Source: Warburgia ugandensis (Eukaryota; Streptophyta; Magnoliopsida; Canellales; Canellaceae). Taken from it: DNA of 64,000 nt. The notes beneath the pieces are model-generated. The model was not told the DNA's origin. It made no database searches and was given only the letters and a program-made list of their open reading frames with translations. Where the stretch lies: positions 29,046,449 through 29,110,448 of the forward strand of contig CP141136.1 in assembly GCA_035236585.1 (NCBI GenBank), given 5' to 3'. Of the stretch, positions 47,823-61,295 are shown in pieces. A program made the position numbers and the translations under genes. Numbering within the stretch: position 1 is the stretch's first letter; each line of letters starts with the position of its first letter.

Positions 47823-49500
47823 TGTGATTTTAAGTTAATTGCAAGTGCGTGGGTCTATTGGAGCATAGACTTAGCAAATACGAGTTGATCCCACGAAGAC
47901 TGTAATTAATTGAAGTCACTTAAAACTTAAATTAATCTACTTTAAATTACCAATGATTAAAAAAAGAAAATAACTTGCTTAATAATACTAAAATAAAGCA
48001 AGAAATAAGTAAACTGAATAAGAACTTGAATAAAAACTACTTTTATTAATGTAACTTGCTTACAATGAAATTGAATACATAAGGAAAAGAAAAAGAAACA
48101 AGGAAAATAATGAAAACTCCCTTAAATGGTTGTAGTGTCCATTATAGGGTTCCTTAGTTATGTCATGCAATGAGGAACTTTACACCTCCACTTCCAATCT
48201 TTGGGCTTGAATTTTCTCTATAAGGCTCTCTTATTGTGTCACTTAATAGGAGCTTATCACCCATTTTCAACCTAAAATACAGTAGATTACAATTAAGCTA
48301 ACATCCTCAATACGACTCCTTTTACTTGTTGAGGAACATGACTTGTAGCTAACAACTAAAGTGGGAATCACTCAACATTCCACATCCCAAAAGAAAACCT
48401 CAAACCATAATCAACCCACTTTTAGAAAGAATAGACCTTGGCTTAGAAAGTGGCACGAGGTGGTTCTATTCCTTTTCAAGTGTTCCCAAAACCCAAAGAA
48501 AAAGAAGATGGAAGGGAAAGAAGAAAGGTGCGTGTAATACTAAGATGGTGGGGGCATATGGGTTAAGATGAAGAAGGGCGTGCATGTAGTTAATAGAAGA
48601 AATGGGTGTAGGTGAGATCGTGGGTGCATATGAGGAAGAATAGAGACAAGGATGGAGGAGGACACATGTAAGTGAGAGGGTGGAGGAGAAGACATGGAAG
48701 TGAGAGTGGAGCATGCGTGCAAGGCTACGGATGGAGGGGGGAAGGAAGGGAGAGGATGGGAGAAGAACTAGTTTGAAACTCTTACCTCTTCTCTATGTGG
48801 TGTGGATGTGTAGCTTTAAGGGAGACATGGTGAGAGTATCTCTATCCCCCTATTTCACCAAAGTTTGGCTTTAGGTTCTAGGGAAAAGTAAGAAATAGTT
48901 TTCTCTTCTCTTCACCTCTATTTATAGATTTCTAAGGTAGAAGCCATAGGAAATGGATGGCTGAGATCATGAGGAGAAGGTAGTGAAGAGTTGCTAAGAT
49001 GTATAGAAGATAGAAGGAATGAAAGAGGGGAGAAGGCATGGAATGTTTTTAAGGGTAGAATGATTTGAATTTTGAGGAGGTTTGAAAGGAGATTTTGGTA
49101 TGGGATTTAAATGAGGATAGGAAGAAAAGATAGGCTAGAAGGGAAGGAATGAGATAGGAGAAGATAGGAAGGAAGGATGAAGGGCATAAAGAAGAATACT
49201 AAGAGATAAGATAGGATCTCATGGAGTTGGGAAGGATCAGCTTGGCTATGTTGATGGATGATTGGATGAATGCCCTTCTTTCTTGGACGTGGGCTAGGAG
49301 AGAATTAAGGAGACGAAGAGATTGGGATAAGAAAATCTCAATGAAATCTAAGCCATTCACATTAAGGTGTATTTGATCTAACGGTGAATATAAATGATAT
49401 ACAAAACATAATCTTTTGGACAAAAAAACTTCAAAGATCACATCCACTCAATCTGAAGAGTAGCCAAAGGCCAACCCTAGCCACTATCCTATATACCATG
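47823..49500 (-). mobile_element. LTR-like block, related 3' terminus
   Basis: The low-coordinate end, read on the minus strand, has GATCAACTCGTATTTGC then GCACTTGCAATTAAC, the terminal motif of the gypsy LTRs here. A pyrimidine-rich tract follows at 48480-48740, as in the others. The body and its 5' start are too diverged to place; 49500 is approximate. Confidence 0.4.
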
Positions 49501-49625
49501 CAAGGAAGCTTTCAATGTGTTTTACATAAAAATAAGGATTTTCAAAGAAATGAATAACACATTCCTACAAAAAATATGGTCGAGTCTCCCCTGCATTTTG
49601 GACCCTGTACATTTAACGCATACAA

Positions 49626-52280
49626 TGTGACAACCTGATAATCACAATGTATGTATAAAATTAATAACAGTGACTTCGTCTCCCTCCAAACACATCTACA
49701 CACATTTTTGTTTAATTTAAATAAAAGAAACATTTTAGTAATGCCAAAAAAGGCTAGGAATTTGACCTGTATACCTAGGATCACTCCAGTCATAGCCATT
49801 CACTCAAACGGTAATAAATACACATCCACTTGTCCATTTCTAATGGAGTCATGAAATAAATTTAACTATATAAGATTTGTAAGAATATTCAGAAGTCTTT
49901 ACTTATACGTCACCTTAACTCAAAATGACTTCCTTGTAGCCTCAGTCAAGCTTCTGCTACTTTCCCTTTGCTTGAGTCCTTTGAACCTAAGATATTATAA
50001 ACAAGTACAATATCTTAGCAAGCTTTCTCTTGTGTAGGTAGTTTCATCATCAACATACAAGTTTATAAAGTTTTAACTTTAAAAATGGACAAATGACCAT
50101 ATGTTGTATAAAGTTGTAACATATGATGCCTAATGGATAGTATGATATATTCTGAAATCTCTTCCATGCCTAATGCCCAATAATTTTCATGCTTAATTAG
50201 TTCAAATCATTAGTTTCACATCCATGCATACTATTTCAAAATATTTATAATCTTTGTAAAGCATCTTAAAAGATATAGAAAATTTACCACAACTCTCATC
50301 ATACAAGATCAATAAAAGAAAGCATTTAAACCATGACATGCTTGAATACAATAAGGTATTTCAATAGTTATGTATATATATTATCTCTAAACCTCCTATA
50401 GGTTTGAAAAGGTAAAAATGCTCAACTTACAACCACCCATCATTGATCATGAGTGCTCATTTTAGACTTGAAATACCAGGGTGCTACACACTTGTACTAT
50501 CATGCGATATATGTATAAATATGAAATTACTGGACCCTTTGTGTAGATATCGAGACAGACAGATTCCCTACACGATAAGAGTTCCCCATAGTAGACACCC
50601 ATAGCAGACATTCTGTAGCTCGTTGCCCCACTTGGGACCGCTCACCAGGACCGACCAGGGTCATCAAGCACCCCTTTTGGCAGCCAGGTATTTAACACAT
50701 AATCAATCTGAGGAGGATGATCAGTCCTCAATCTTCTTAGCACAATATCTCCTCCACAATATAATAATGCCAGGATGCTACGCACCTATACTATCACCAC
50801 ATTGCCATCATAACATACAAAATCATAGAATCTTATGCACTAGTGAAATCATGAATCAATCTCATGATACTATGTAAAAGCAACCCTTACCCAGGTTGTG
50901 TTGAGGTTTACATACTCCTCGTTATTTCCTAACTCATGAAATCCATGTAGTTTTCCAAACATGTTTTCACATACTAGTCCCAAATCTGATGGTAAAACAA
51001 TATAAAATTCTAAACAAGTATGTTGCATGAGATAATTGTAAGTTAATTGCATAAATCAAAAGATCAAATCCTCAATTTTAAGCAATTTCAAATATGATAA
51101 GTTAGTTATCAATAATTTTCATGTTTTAATAAAGTATGTTGATGTCCAAACTACCTACCTCGCTTATCATGCTTCACAAGTTGTTATATCTCCCGTTTGA
51201 TCACTTGTCAATCACCTAATCAAGCCAAATTTTAGATTTATTGTCAATGTCAATTCATATGCTCAGCATTACAAGGAAATCCATTTATTCCTAATCAAAA
51301 GCCATCAATTTATCCATCCATTTCTATGGTTTGCACTCTAACCATATGTTTTCAAAACATTTTTACTAATTGAGTGTTAGGGAACACAATGGTGGCATTT
51401 GATAGTAGATTAGATGTCACCAAGTTTCTTTTCCATCCCTATCTAATCGGATGGCCAAGGTCTCTCAATAAATTTTCATCCAAGTTCCACAATTCTAATC
51501 ACATCCTAGCTAATTTAGGGTCATAGGATTCATCCATGGTGTCTAATCATTGATCAGATGTCAAGATGTCACTATGTGAATAGTGACAGATTGGATGGTT
51601 GAGATTGTCTGATCTGTTTCAGCCTAGATCAGCCATATCAATCAAATCAAACCTATATCTGATATGGATTTACCTATTGCTAAGCTTAGATTTACAATTG
51701 AATGGTTAGATCATCTAGCATGAAATAGTGCTGATTTAGCTAAAACTTCAAATTAGAAACTGGTGGTGTTGATTTCCTCCAATCATCACCGAAGGAGATT
51801 TGCCATTGATTTTTCGTTGCTGGCAAATCATGGTCATTTGGTATTGTTTTCTCCCTTGTCCTTGCCAAAAACTTGCTTGATTAACAAGCAACCATAGGGG
51901 TTTTGCTCGTGGTGGCTAGGGGAAGATGGTGAATGGCTCTGATCATCGATTAATGATGCCGTTCACTTTGTCTTTTTCGGTGACCAGCATAAAATCTCTC
52001 ACCATAGATATGCTTCTCTCATCGTCGATGAGACAAATGGATGGAGGAGGAAGGATCAGATCCTCCTCTCCTACCTCCCTTATCCTTCTCCCCCACTCTC
52101 TCTTCTCCTTTTCCCTCTTCCTTATTCTCCCTCTCCTCTTCACCCTCTCCCTCTCTTTGTCAAGCTGAGAACATATCTAACAGTATGTTCATCATTTCTT
52201 TATATGGGAGGGGTGCCCGTATCAAATACGGCCCCCTCTATTTTAAGCCTTTTTTTCTATCTTATTTTAGGGTTCTTACA
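49626..52280 (+). mobile_element. Candidate chromovirus-type LTR
   Basis: It starts TGTGACAACC and ends GGGTTCTTACA, an imperfect inverted pair of the TGT...ACA type. The next bases TTATCAAAGCC resemble a decayed initiator-Met primer-binding site (usual form TGGTATCAGAGCC). A pyrimidine-rich part lies at 52050-52160. If right, it is a 5' LTR whose internal region is cut off within about 100 bp. Confidence 0.3.
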
Positions 52281-52639
52281 TTATCAAAGCCAAAATGCTC
52301 ACATGATTTCATACAAAGGAATGATAACTTAGAAAAATATGATAACGGTCTAATGGAAAGGATATCAACTATTAAAGAATGTTAAGCTCTTTACTAGAAT
52401 CCCTACTTATTTATAACCTCACCCAAGCCATACTATTTCTAAGATCAAGTTAGGAATTATCACTAGGATGAGACAAAGGATTAGGACAAGGTTATCTGGT
52501 ATAAGGGTAGACAAAGTTGTTTGGAAGAATATGTAAAGTTCTTCTACTAAAGTATTCACTATCTTCTTTTCTACGCATAAGAGTGAACATTTCCTTTTCA
52601 TTGGTTATGTTTCTTCACTTTTTTAATTTTTCATTGTTT
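52281..52639 (-). mobile_element. Fragment resembling the gypsy post-pol non-coding block
   Basis: Words such as AGGATGAGACA...AGGATTAGGACAAGG and GTTCTTCTACTAAAGT match the block at 35410-35540 and 62520-62640 in order. The piece is diverged and out of context, between two LTR-like sequences. Confidence 0.35.
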
Positions 52640-53790
52640 GAAATGTGAAATGAAGGGGGAGATGGGGGATTTGAAGGAAAAACCTTATTTGGGTTTTTAA
52701 TGATTTACTAAAAACATGTAAAGGGAATGAAATTTGGGGGAAAATCTATGAGGAGTTTAAGCTTGAAACTACTGAAACACTGAATAGAAATAAGGGAAAA
52801 CAATGGCAATGATGAGTGAGTAAACAAGGGAACTAAAGAGAGAAACTGGTAATGACGAGCGAGTAAAGGAGATAGTGATTAAGAGACTAAGGAAGAGAGG
52901 AAATGAGAGAGACAGAGAAGAAGATGGGAGTTGGGTTCAGTTTTTTCTACTGAGAAGATAATCGAGAAAGAGATGTGTGCAGGAAGTTAAATGAGGGTCG
53001 GTTTGCCTACATTGGAGGAAACTAAGAGATAGATAGTGAGAGGGTTAGAGACAAGGGGAGAGATAGAGCAAGGAATGAGAGTGAACAAGGAATGGTGAAG
53101 CTCCTCAATAGTGGTCTTCTTCTCTACTGTGCTTGGCTTCTAAAATCATACAATGTGAAGCACCATCCAGAGAGATCCAGAAGGGAGATGGGAGACAGAG
53201 GTGGTTGTAAAGAGAGAGAGATGCAGTTGAGAGCTCATGGGTCTCCCCTTCCTACCCTTCCTGTTTTCCTTGCTTCCCCCACCTCTTTTTAAAGCTTTCC
53301 TTCTTCTCCTTTCCATTTGTGATGCCCTTTCTATTCTTTTAAAAGCTTCCTCTTTGGTCTTCCTTTTCTACAGATCTCTTTCCACTATGGGATCCCCTTC
53401 TAAATTCACTTCTCATTCCTTCTTCAAAACTTTCCTTTTTCAAAGAATTCCTCACTTTTTATGGGTTTTCCTTTCTTAATAGGCAACCATCTCATCTTAC
53501 CTTGTAATGCTCTTGTAGGGTGAAGATGATATATTACTAATTAGCTTGATCTAAATTGTTCAATTCTCAATCTGGTTGATCTACGAACCATAAGACTAAA
53601 TTAGAATCACGTAAGCTATACATTACACATCTGATCAGCTCTTATGATCATCTAACCATTAAATTGTGCAAATCAACAATTGGATGATCAATTAAAGCTA
53701 AAATTAATCTAAATTGCAAATTGATCAGTTAAATAATCTAATCAAGTTCTAAATTAAGGGTATTTTGGCCAAAATTGAACACTTAATACA
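52640..53790 (-). mobile_element. Gypsy element G3: 3' LTR, truncated
   Basis: Minus strand: a purine-rich GGTTGGGAGT (polypurine tract) is followed by TGTATTAAGTGTTCAATTTT at 53790. The U3 part (CTAACCATTAAATTG..., TTAGATGATC-like words) is homologous to the other LTRs, and a pyrimidine tract lies at 52900-53230. The U5 end with the terminal motif is missing. Confidence 0.6.
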
Positions 53791-54928
53791 ACTCCCAACC
53801 AGCATTTTACTAGTCCCAAGAAAAACATGCGAAAAACCAATCAAATATTCCAAAACTTATTTTCAAGTAAACTCCCACTTTTTTTCAGAGAATTATCTTC
53901 AATAAATCTATCAAATTTAGCACACTAATAAAATTGAAAGAAAAATTCAAAACCCCACCCATATGCTAAATACATTCCAATTAAGCTTAGATCTCAAAGC
54001 AACTATGTGTAGAGTCTACATATAGAATAATCTTTATCTCTAAATAGTTTATAACTTTTAAACTCCATCTAAAATATGTTTTGACCTCAATCCTCATTAA
54101 TGACATACACTCAGAAATATAATCTCTCAGATAAAAGGTCAAATCATCTCTCTCTTTTAAATATGTGAGCAAAGTCAATAAAAGCAAATAGGTCTCATAT
54201 ATATTCACAAAATAATTAGAGTTACTAAGGAATTTATTTTTTATCTTTTCATATCCTCATCAAGACTATATTCCTCCTAAAATCAATAGGCTTGCAATAT
54301 TCCTCTACCTTTATTGCAACTAAAAAGTATATCTTCATTCATCTCTAACTTCTCTTTCGAAGAAAATAGGTAATAAATATTATAATGGTTTAATATGGGT
54401 AAGAAAAGAAAAGGCTTATAAAAAGGCTCAATTTAGCTAACTAGTGGTAAAAATACTCTTGAGGTAGGCTTTATATCTCTAAGTTAACAATAAGGATGAC
54501 CTAAATCCTTTTTTAGGTTTCCTATAATCTATCAGATTCCATGAATTTTTAGATTTTTAAAGGTAATATTCTAATAATTAAGGTATTTAGCTAAATTTAA
54601 AAGTTGATGGGATTGAATTTTAGCTTAATAATGTTGAAGAAAATTAGCAATAGTCATAACCTCTCAAAAAGAATGAATGGCTCTAAAACTCACTTAGGGT
54701 ATAGGTCTCCACTAAATTTCTTCATGATCTCTAAGTTATAACTACTTATCTAGGCTATACTTCAAAAAATTTCAATTCTCATCAAAATGTAGAAATTGAC
54801 CTAAAAATTTTCAAAATTTTAAAAAAATTAAAAAATTTCATATCATTTTTTCCGTTTTTAACTTTTTTGAACTCAAGGAAATTAGTTTTAAACATTAGAA
54901 TTTACTATAATTTTACACAAAAACTTCT
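53791..54928 (-). mobile_element. Gypsy element G3: internal region, only the post-pol block left
   Basis: Only 1.14 kb separates the two LTRs, and it is homologous to 34885-36440 and 61960-63500. There is no gag or pol. One edge of the deletion lies within about 15 bp of the 5' LTR end. Confidence 0.6.
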
Positions 54929-55690
54929 TGTTGTTTTTCACAAGTGCATGACCTATTATAGTACAGCTTAGCAAGTATGGGTCGATCCCACCGCGACTCG
55001 ACTTAAAATTTTGGAGTTTAAACAAAATTTAATTGGCTACACATAAAAAAATTAAATAAAAATTAATTATAAACTCATATCTATTTAACTAATGAAAATT
55101 ATAGAATTTCAAGTTCAAAAAGATAGAAAATTAAACAACATAACAAATAAAATCCACTTTCCTACCTTGATTATGGAATTTTTTTTCAAATTTGGTCTCA
55201 TCAAAGTTGATCAACCTTCATCAATCTCATACTCATAATTTGATTAAGGATTTAGTAGTTAGTTTATTCAAAATTTTGATGATTTGGACTAAGGAATAAT
55301 TTTGGGTTTTGGATGGCTTAGATCAAACTTTTGGATTTCAGATTAACAATCAAGACTGAAAGATCAGCTAGGAAATTATCCTACAACAAGATCTAAGAAT
55401 TCATTTGAAATCTGATTAGAAAAAGCTTAGGAACAAAGTAATCCTATTAATTAAAACTAAACTATTGATTCAGTTAAGCTTTAATTAAACAGGGTTTGGA
55501 TTACTCAGTTCTTGGAATAGTATGAGAAAAACAAAACAAAGACAAAGTAAAATAGGAATAAAGGTAAAGACAAAATTAAAAAAAGATGAAAATGGAATTT
55601 ATAAGGAATGAATGAATTTAAGCTAAGGATAGAATTAGAATTTTTTATGAAAACTCCTCTTCTTCCTCAATAATTAAAGAAGCATGAAAT
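54929..55690 (-). mobile_element. Gypsy element G3: 5' LTR, U5 side only
   Basis: Minus strand: ends with GATCGACCCATACTTGC...GCACTTG...AAACAACA at 54929. Collinear with 44024-44760 (shared CTAATGAAAATTA, AAGTTCAAAAAGATAGAAAA, CTTCATCAATCTC). It is cut at about 55690, where plus-strand chromovirus sequence begins. Confidence 0.65.
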
Positions 55691-57171
55691 GAATTACCTA
55701 GTACATGACCTAGAACTTGCGGTAGTAGTGTTCACTTAAAAAATTTAGTGACATTGTATGATGAAAAATTCAATGTCTTCACCGATCACAAAAGCCTCAA
55801 GTACATTTTCACACAAGCTAACCTGAATATGAGACAACGTAGATGGATGGAATACGTCAAAGACTACGATTTCACCATCCAATACCATACTGGGAAGGCA
55901 AACATAGTTGCTAATACATTAAGTAGAAAGACAAGAGCAGTACTTACCAACATGACCACCAAATCAGCCCTCGCAGATCAAGTAAAAAAGGTTTAAGAGG
56001 AGGATACAATGACTCAAGAATTGTGCAAAAAGAATAGTTTTTGCAAGGGTCTCCATGGGGTATTCATTTCTAGGAAGATGGGTGGTTCCATCAAGTGCAA
56101 AATTGAGGAAAGGATTATTACAAGAAGCCCATTAGTCAATATTATTTATCCACCTTAGAGGTACAAAAATGTAGGTAGATTTAAAAAGAAATTTTGGGTG
56201 GGAAGGTATGAAGATAGACATAGGTGAATTTGCAGCCAAATGTTTAACTTGTCAACAAGTAAAAGCTAAAAATCAAAGACTTGCTAGAATGTTACAGACA
56301 CTAAAACTTTCTGAGTGGAAATAGGATCATATCACTATGAACTTTGTGGTAGGATTTCCTAAAACAAGTGAAGGTCATGACATGATTTGGGTAATAGTAG
56401 ACAAATTGACAAAGTCAACCCATTTTCTTCCAATTAAACAAAACCAGTCAGTCAATAGTTTAACTAAATTATAGGTGAAATAAATAGTAAGTCTTCATGG
56501 AGTTCCATTATCCATCATCCCAGATAGATATGGAAGATTTGGGTACATCACTTAGATTCAATACAGCATTTCATCCCCAAACAGATGGTCAGTCAGAAAG
56601 AATCATTCAAACCTTAGAAGATATGTTAAGAGGATGTGTATTAGATTGGAAAGGAAACTAGGATGAATATCTTCCACTAATAGAATTTGCATATATCAAT
56701 AGTTTTCATGCAAGTATCGTTATGGCACCATGTGAGGCATTGTATGGGCGACCTTGTCGATCAGCGACTTGTTGGTGTGAGGTTAGAGAATAGAAGGCTG
56801 ATGAAGTCAAAACTCATCAAACAATGTGCATAAAAGGTCAGAATATTTAAGAAGAGGTTGTTAGCAACTCACAGTCATTAAAAGAGTTATGTAGATAGAA
56901 GGTGTAGAAACGTATAGTTTTAAATGGGGGATCATGTATTCCTAAAGGTCTCACTAGTCAAAAGAATTATGAGATTTGGAACAAAAGGAAAACTCAATCC
57001 TAGAAATATCGGTCCCTTTGAAATATTAGAAAGGATTGGTTTAGTGGCTCATAGATTGGCCTTACTCCCACAACTATTTGAAGTACACAATGTGTTTCAT
57101 GTCTCCATGTTAATGAGGAAAACACACCTTGAACTATTTTGTGTAGTAAATTTTTGTCAGGAGGGATAATG
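55691..57171 (+). mobile_element. Chromovirus (Tekay/Del-like) pol remnant: RNase H and integrase
   Basis: Plus-strand frames carry RNase H ([10 protein letters not shown] near 55700; [20 protein letters not shown], 55779-55838; [13 protein letters not shown]), the integrase zinc finger and core (CLTCQQVKAKNQR near 56250; FVVGFPKTSEGHDMIWVIVD, 56342-56401; [35 protein letters not shown]) and the GDHVFLKVS...RFGTKGKLNPRNIGPFEI segment (56926-57030). The core TMDF motif reads TMNF (first catalytic Asp lost), and about a dozen codons are deleted near 56525. The frame ends soon after FHVSMLMRK, so the chromodomain is absent. 5' truncated against the G3 LTR. Confidence 0.85.
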
Positions 57172-60100
57172 TAATAACTAAACTGAATTATTATATTCCT
57201 AGAAAACATGTAGGCCCTCCTCTCCTTTTTCTTTCATGTTTCTGTTTTTTGATAAAGATCTCCCATAGGATTGGTTTTTCCAATGAGATTTATTGGTGAA
57301 CCAAAACTGATGGATTATGTGGAAACCACCTAAAGGACGATTTAAATGGAAAATCTGAGTTGTCCAATGGAGTAATGGGATCCCAAAACCCCTGGATGAG
57401 AAAAAACAATAAAATTTTAAAGAATCCTATGTGTAGATCTAATACAAGAAAGATTGGATAGTCCAAATTAGAGCATCCACTTTCAGTCAATCAAGTCTTA
57501 TACCAAGATGCAAGATGGCAATGGATGATAGAGACGCACCCTCTAGGGACGTCCCCGCGAGTGCGATGTGGTCGTGAGTCAACCTCGATGTAGATGCACC
57601 TCGCATGCATTCTAGTTTCCAGGATGCATTAGAGCATTCTAGAGCAGGCATTCTGCTTCAATGTGTCTCGATGATGTCATTTTTGACGCGTGTTTTATCC
57701 AAATCAAATCTAAACAGTTTAAAATGATCTAAAACTTACAAATTCAATTCAACATAACTCCAAATTTAAATCTGAAACATCCATTGGAATCATATTGAGA
57801 AGTTGAATCTAATGGAATGATAAAATTTAAGATTTGAGGACTTTTTATATTGACCAAAAGTCAAAAATCAGGCAAATGTCTTTGCTTAGCTAGATCAAAG
57901 ATGACCAAATTAGTTTAAATTGTTGAATAAGTGATATAGTGATGAAATGAAACAAATCAGTTGCTCAGATCATTCATACATGAGATAAATTATGATTTGA
58001 ACCATTGATTAAGATCAAAACCCTAGATCTAAGACATCTAGATTAGACCTGATCATTGGATCAACACATAAATTTTAGATATGTACTAAAATAATTGAAA
58101 ATGTTATATATTAGTGTAATCATGTTTGATCTTCTTATAGATTGATCAACTAAACTTAATCAACGACTACATTTAGCATAATATGAAATAATTGGGAAAT
58201 AACTTAGAAAATATTAAAAAATTCAAGATCTGACTAATCTAAAATAGATTTACATTCTTACATATTCACAAAAGAATGAAATTAATGTTAGTAAGGGCCC
58301 ACATGAACGTTATAAGATAAGGATTGGATTTCATTACCAGATCCTTTGCCCACATAGGAATCAATCTACATCCTTGAATATCATGATCATAATTCTTGGA
58401 TATTAACCTAAAATCAAGTAGAAAGAGACTTAGGGTATCAAGATCATCGGAACCTTTTAGAAGCATGAGATATATTGTCACTTTAGTGGCTTCTGAATAT
58501 TGTGGTTATAGTAGGTCTCTTAAAATCCAAGTGATTTTCCCATGGCTTCTAAATATTGTGATTATAGTGTGTATCTGTCAAGTGTAATTAAAGGTAGATC
58601 TAAGATTAATAGATCAAACCTTGAAAGATAATATAGATTATGGATCAAACTAAGATCAATAGAAACTAGAAGTTAGAAGATCTAAACCATTTATTAGAGT
58701 ATACAAAAGAAAGAGATCCAGATCATCATATTTAAGGATGATCAAGGATCAAATAAGAAATACATGAAATTGTGATTAAGGAATGACATTATATATAAAA
58801 TGATTTGACAAATACACAGATTTATACACCAATTAAGATCGTTGGTTATCTTAAGTATTGAGATTATCATGTTCCAGGTTGGTGGACCTTTAAGAAGGCA
58901 TTTCTTTAAAGATGTATGTTATAAACATGATCTTATTATGAAATTAGTAGAATTTAAATGATTCCTCAATTAGAATGATTATAAATGCCTTCAATTAATT
59001 ATGATGCAACATATAATGATCTTATGTTTAAAATTATAGAATTATTGTTTAAGTATCAATTTGAAACTATATTATCTGTTTATCCATAAATGTAGACTGT
59101 GAAATTTCATCCTTGAGAAACAAACTAAAGGATGATGATGTTATTACAACTTTTATATGAACAAGCAAATAGTCTACTAGTATGATTATTATTTTCCATA
59201 TAGGCATGGAGGCTTGTGGTTTTGTTATTAACAGGCATAGGCCTGGAGATACTATGTTGGGAGAGTTATGAAGGTTTGACCACCTGCTCTCCGAAAATGA
59301 TGTTATTATGAATATCATGCCCAATGAGAGGCTAAAAGTCGGGTGGGGCAATTATGGGAAGGTTGCCACTATGACAACCATGTTTCCCCCATACGAACAT
59401 AGATATTATGTTTTCCAACTTTGGTATCAGTGGAGTATTTAGGCAGTCATCTAGGCATGCAGTTGTGGATTGAATGCAACATAGTAATCCTTTATGTAAT
59501 TTGCACTATAGTGCATATGAGATGGCGTGATGAGATACCCGGTATGAGGTCATTGCTAATATTCCCATGAAGGGATAATTCTTAGTAGAGACTGGATGAA
59601 AATTGACCCATGTAATGGATGGTATTATTACTATTGACATTATTAATTACATTCATAATTTTAACTATTTTACTCATATATGGTATATGTGAATTGTTCA
59701 TAGAAGGTTTTACATGAGAAGTTAAAAGATAGAATTGTTATATAGAGTATAATTCATGAAAAATGGTAGTAGAATATGATGGATATGAATATTTGATTTA
59801 TTAAAATTATTTGATTATAAGTTACATTGTTAATTTCATATGCTTCTTAAATCCCCTACCAAGCATAGTTTGCTGAGATATTACAAATACTTGAATATTT
59901 ACAATATCTTAGATCCAAAGAAATAGGAGTTGAAGGTTGCAACTCGAGGATATCAACCAATGTACTATTGCTCTAGGGTATTTGCCTTTCGAAATTTGTA
60001 TTGAATAGTTAGTTTGTTTGGATTGTGTACTTTGGACATTTGATGTAATAGATACAAAGGGCTGTGTATGTGAACCACTTGTGGATCTTATTTTAAATAA

Positions 60101-60296
60101 ACACATTTGTATTGTCATTCAATAGAAATTTATTTTATACAAAAGTATGTGTATATTAAGAGAGTTAAAACTATAAACTCAAGAGACATATAGTATAGTT
60201 TGTTATATGATTTCTCAATAGTTGACCAAAATAAGAATAATGCAACCAACTACAAAATTATGCTCATTGAAGAAAAATTTGGAACTTATGTATAAC
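57172..60296 (+). mobile_element. Putative chromovirus 3' LTR and flank
   Basis: A purine run GGAGGGATAA directly precedes TGTAATAACTAAACTG, a plausible polypurine tract and LTR start right after pol. The sequence is non-coding and AT-rich. The right end is not found; the block is bounded by the next LTR at 60297. A TTTGGTATCAG word at 59427 resembles a Met-tRNA primer-binding site but lacks an LTR end before it. Confidence 0.35.
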
Positions 60297-61036
60297 TGTT
60301 AATTGTTTAACTGCAAGTGCACGGGTTATTGTAGTGTAGCTTATGCAAGTACGGGTTGATCCCACGAGGACTTGATTTAAAATGATGGAGTTTTAAATAA
60401 AATTTAATTAATAAAAGAATAAAAATAAAGAGTACACTAGAAATAAACTAACACTAAAATAAAATCCAGATTTATTCAATTGTTGCAATTTACAGAATTT
60501 CTTATTCCAAAAAAAAAAAAAAAACTAAATATGCAGTCTTGGATATCACTATCCCTAGATAGTGAGAATGTGGATAATGTAAAACCAGAATATTCAGGGA
60601 CATAGACGGAATTAAATTGGGGACTCAAATGGTATTTCAAACAAAGGACAGAGGTAGAATTACTAAGATCTACCAGGGGCAAACTTGTAATTTTATTAGA
60701 GTTCTGATTTTTAACAAAAAACCAGGAAAACACGTTGAGGTGAAAACCAAAGGAGGGGGAAGAAGGGAGAAGAGAGAAGAGAGAAGAGAGAAGAGAGAAG
60801 AGAGAAAGGGAGAAAGGGAGAAGAAAGGAGAGGGAGAGAGGCGCCGAGAATGGAAACCCGACTTGGGTTTCCTTTCCTTGGCCAGCCAGAGATCGACGCC
60901 GGTGATCCCGATGGAGGGGAAGAGAGAGGAGAGAACATGGGAAGAGGAAGAGGGACTAGAGAGAGATGGGGTGTGAGGAAGAAGTAAGGGTGCTGAGAAG
61001 AGAGGCTGAAATGAAAGAAAGAGAAGGGTGAAGAGG

Positions 61037-61039
<3 letters not shown>

Positions 61040-61104
<65 letters not shown>
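61040..61104. repeat. (GA)n microsatellite
   Basis: About 32 copies within the G2 LTR. Confidence 0.95.
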
Positions 61105-61107
<3 letters not shown>

Positions 61108-61219
61108 GATTGAAGAGGGATAGGAGGGAGAGTAAGGGAAAGAGGGAGAAGGGGATTGATGAGAACCCAAGCGCGATGAAGTCTGGGTCAATGAATGCAG
61201 TGGAGGCTGGGGAGGTAAC

Positions 61220-61221
<2 letters not shown>

Positions 61222-61292
<71 letters not shown>
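61222..61292. repeat. (GA)n microsatellite
   Basis: About 35 copies within the G2 LTR, 120 bp from the previous tract. Confidence 0.95.

Positions 61293-61295
<3 letters not shown>

Noticed and set aside
48466..48722. His/Ser/Pro-rich minus-strand frames as genes
   Set aside because: They derive from the pyrimidine tract of an LTR-like block and overlap in two frames.
59427..59440. TTTGGTATCAG as a Met-tRNA primer-binding site
   Set aside because: No LTR end (TGT...ACA) precedes it and no gag follows. It could be a chance match; it is only noted in the LTR entry.
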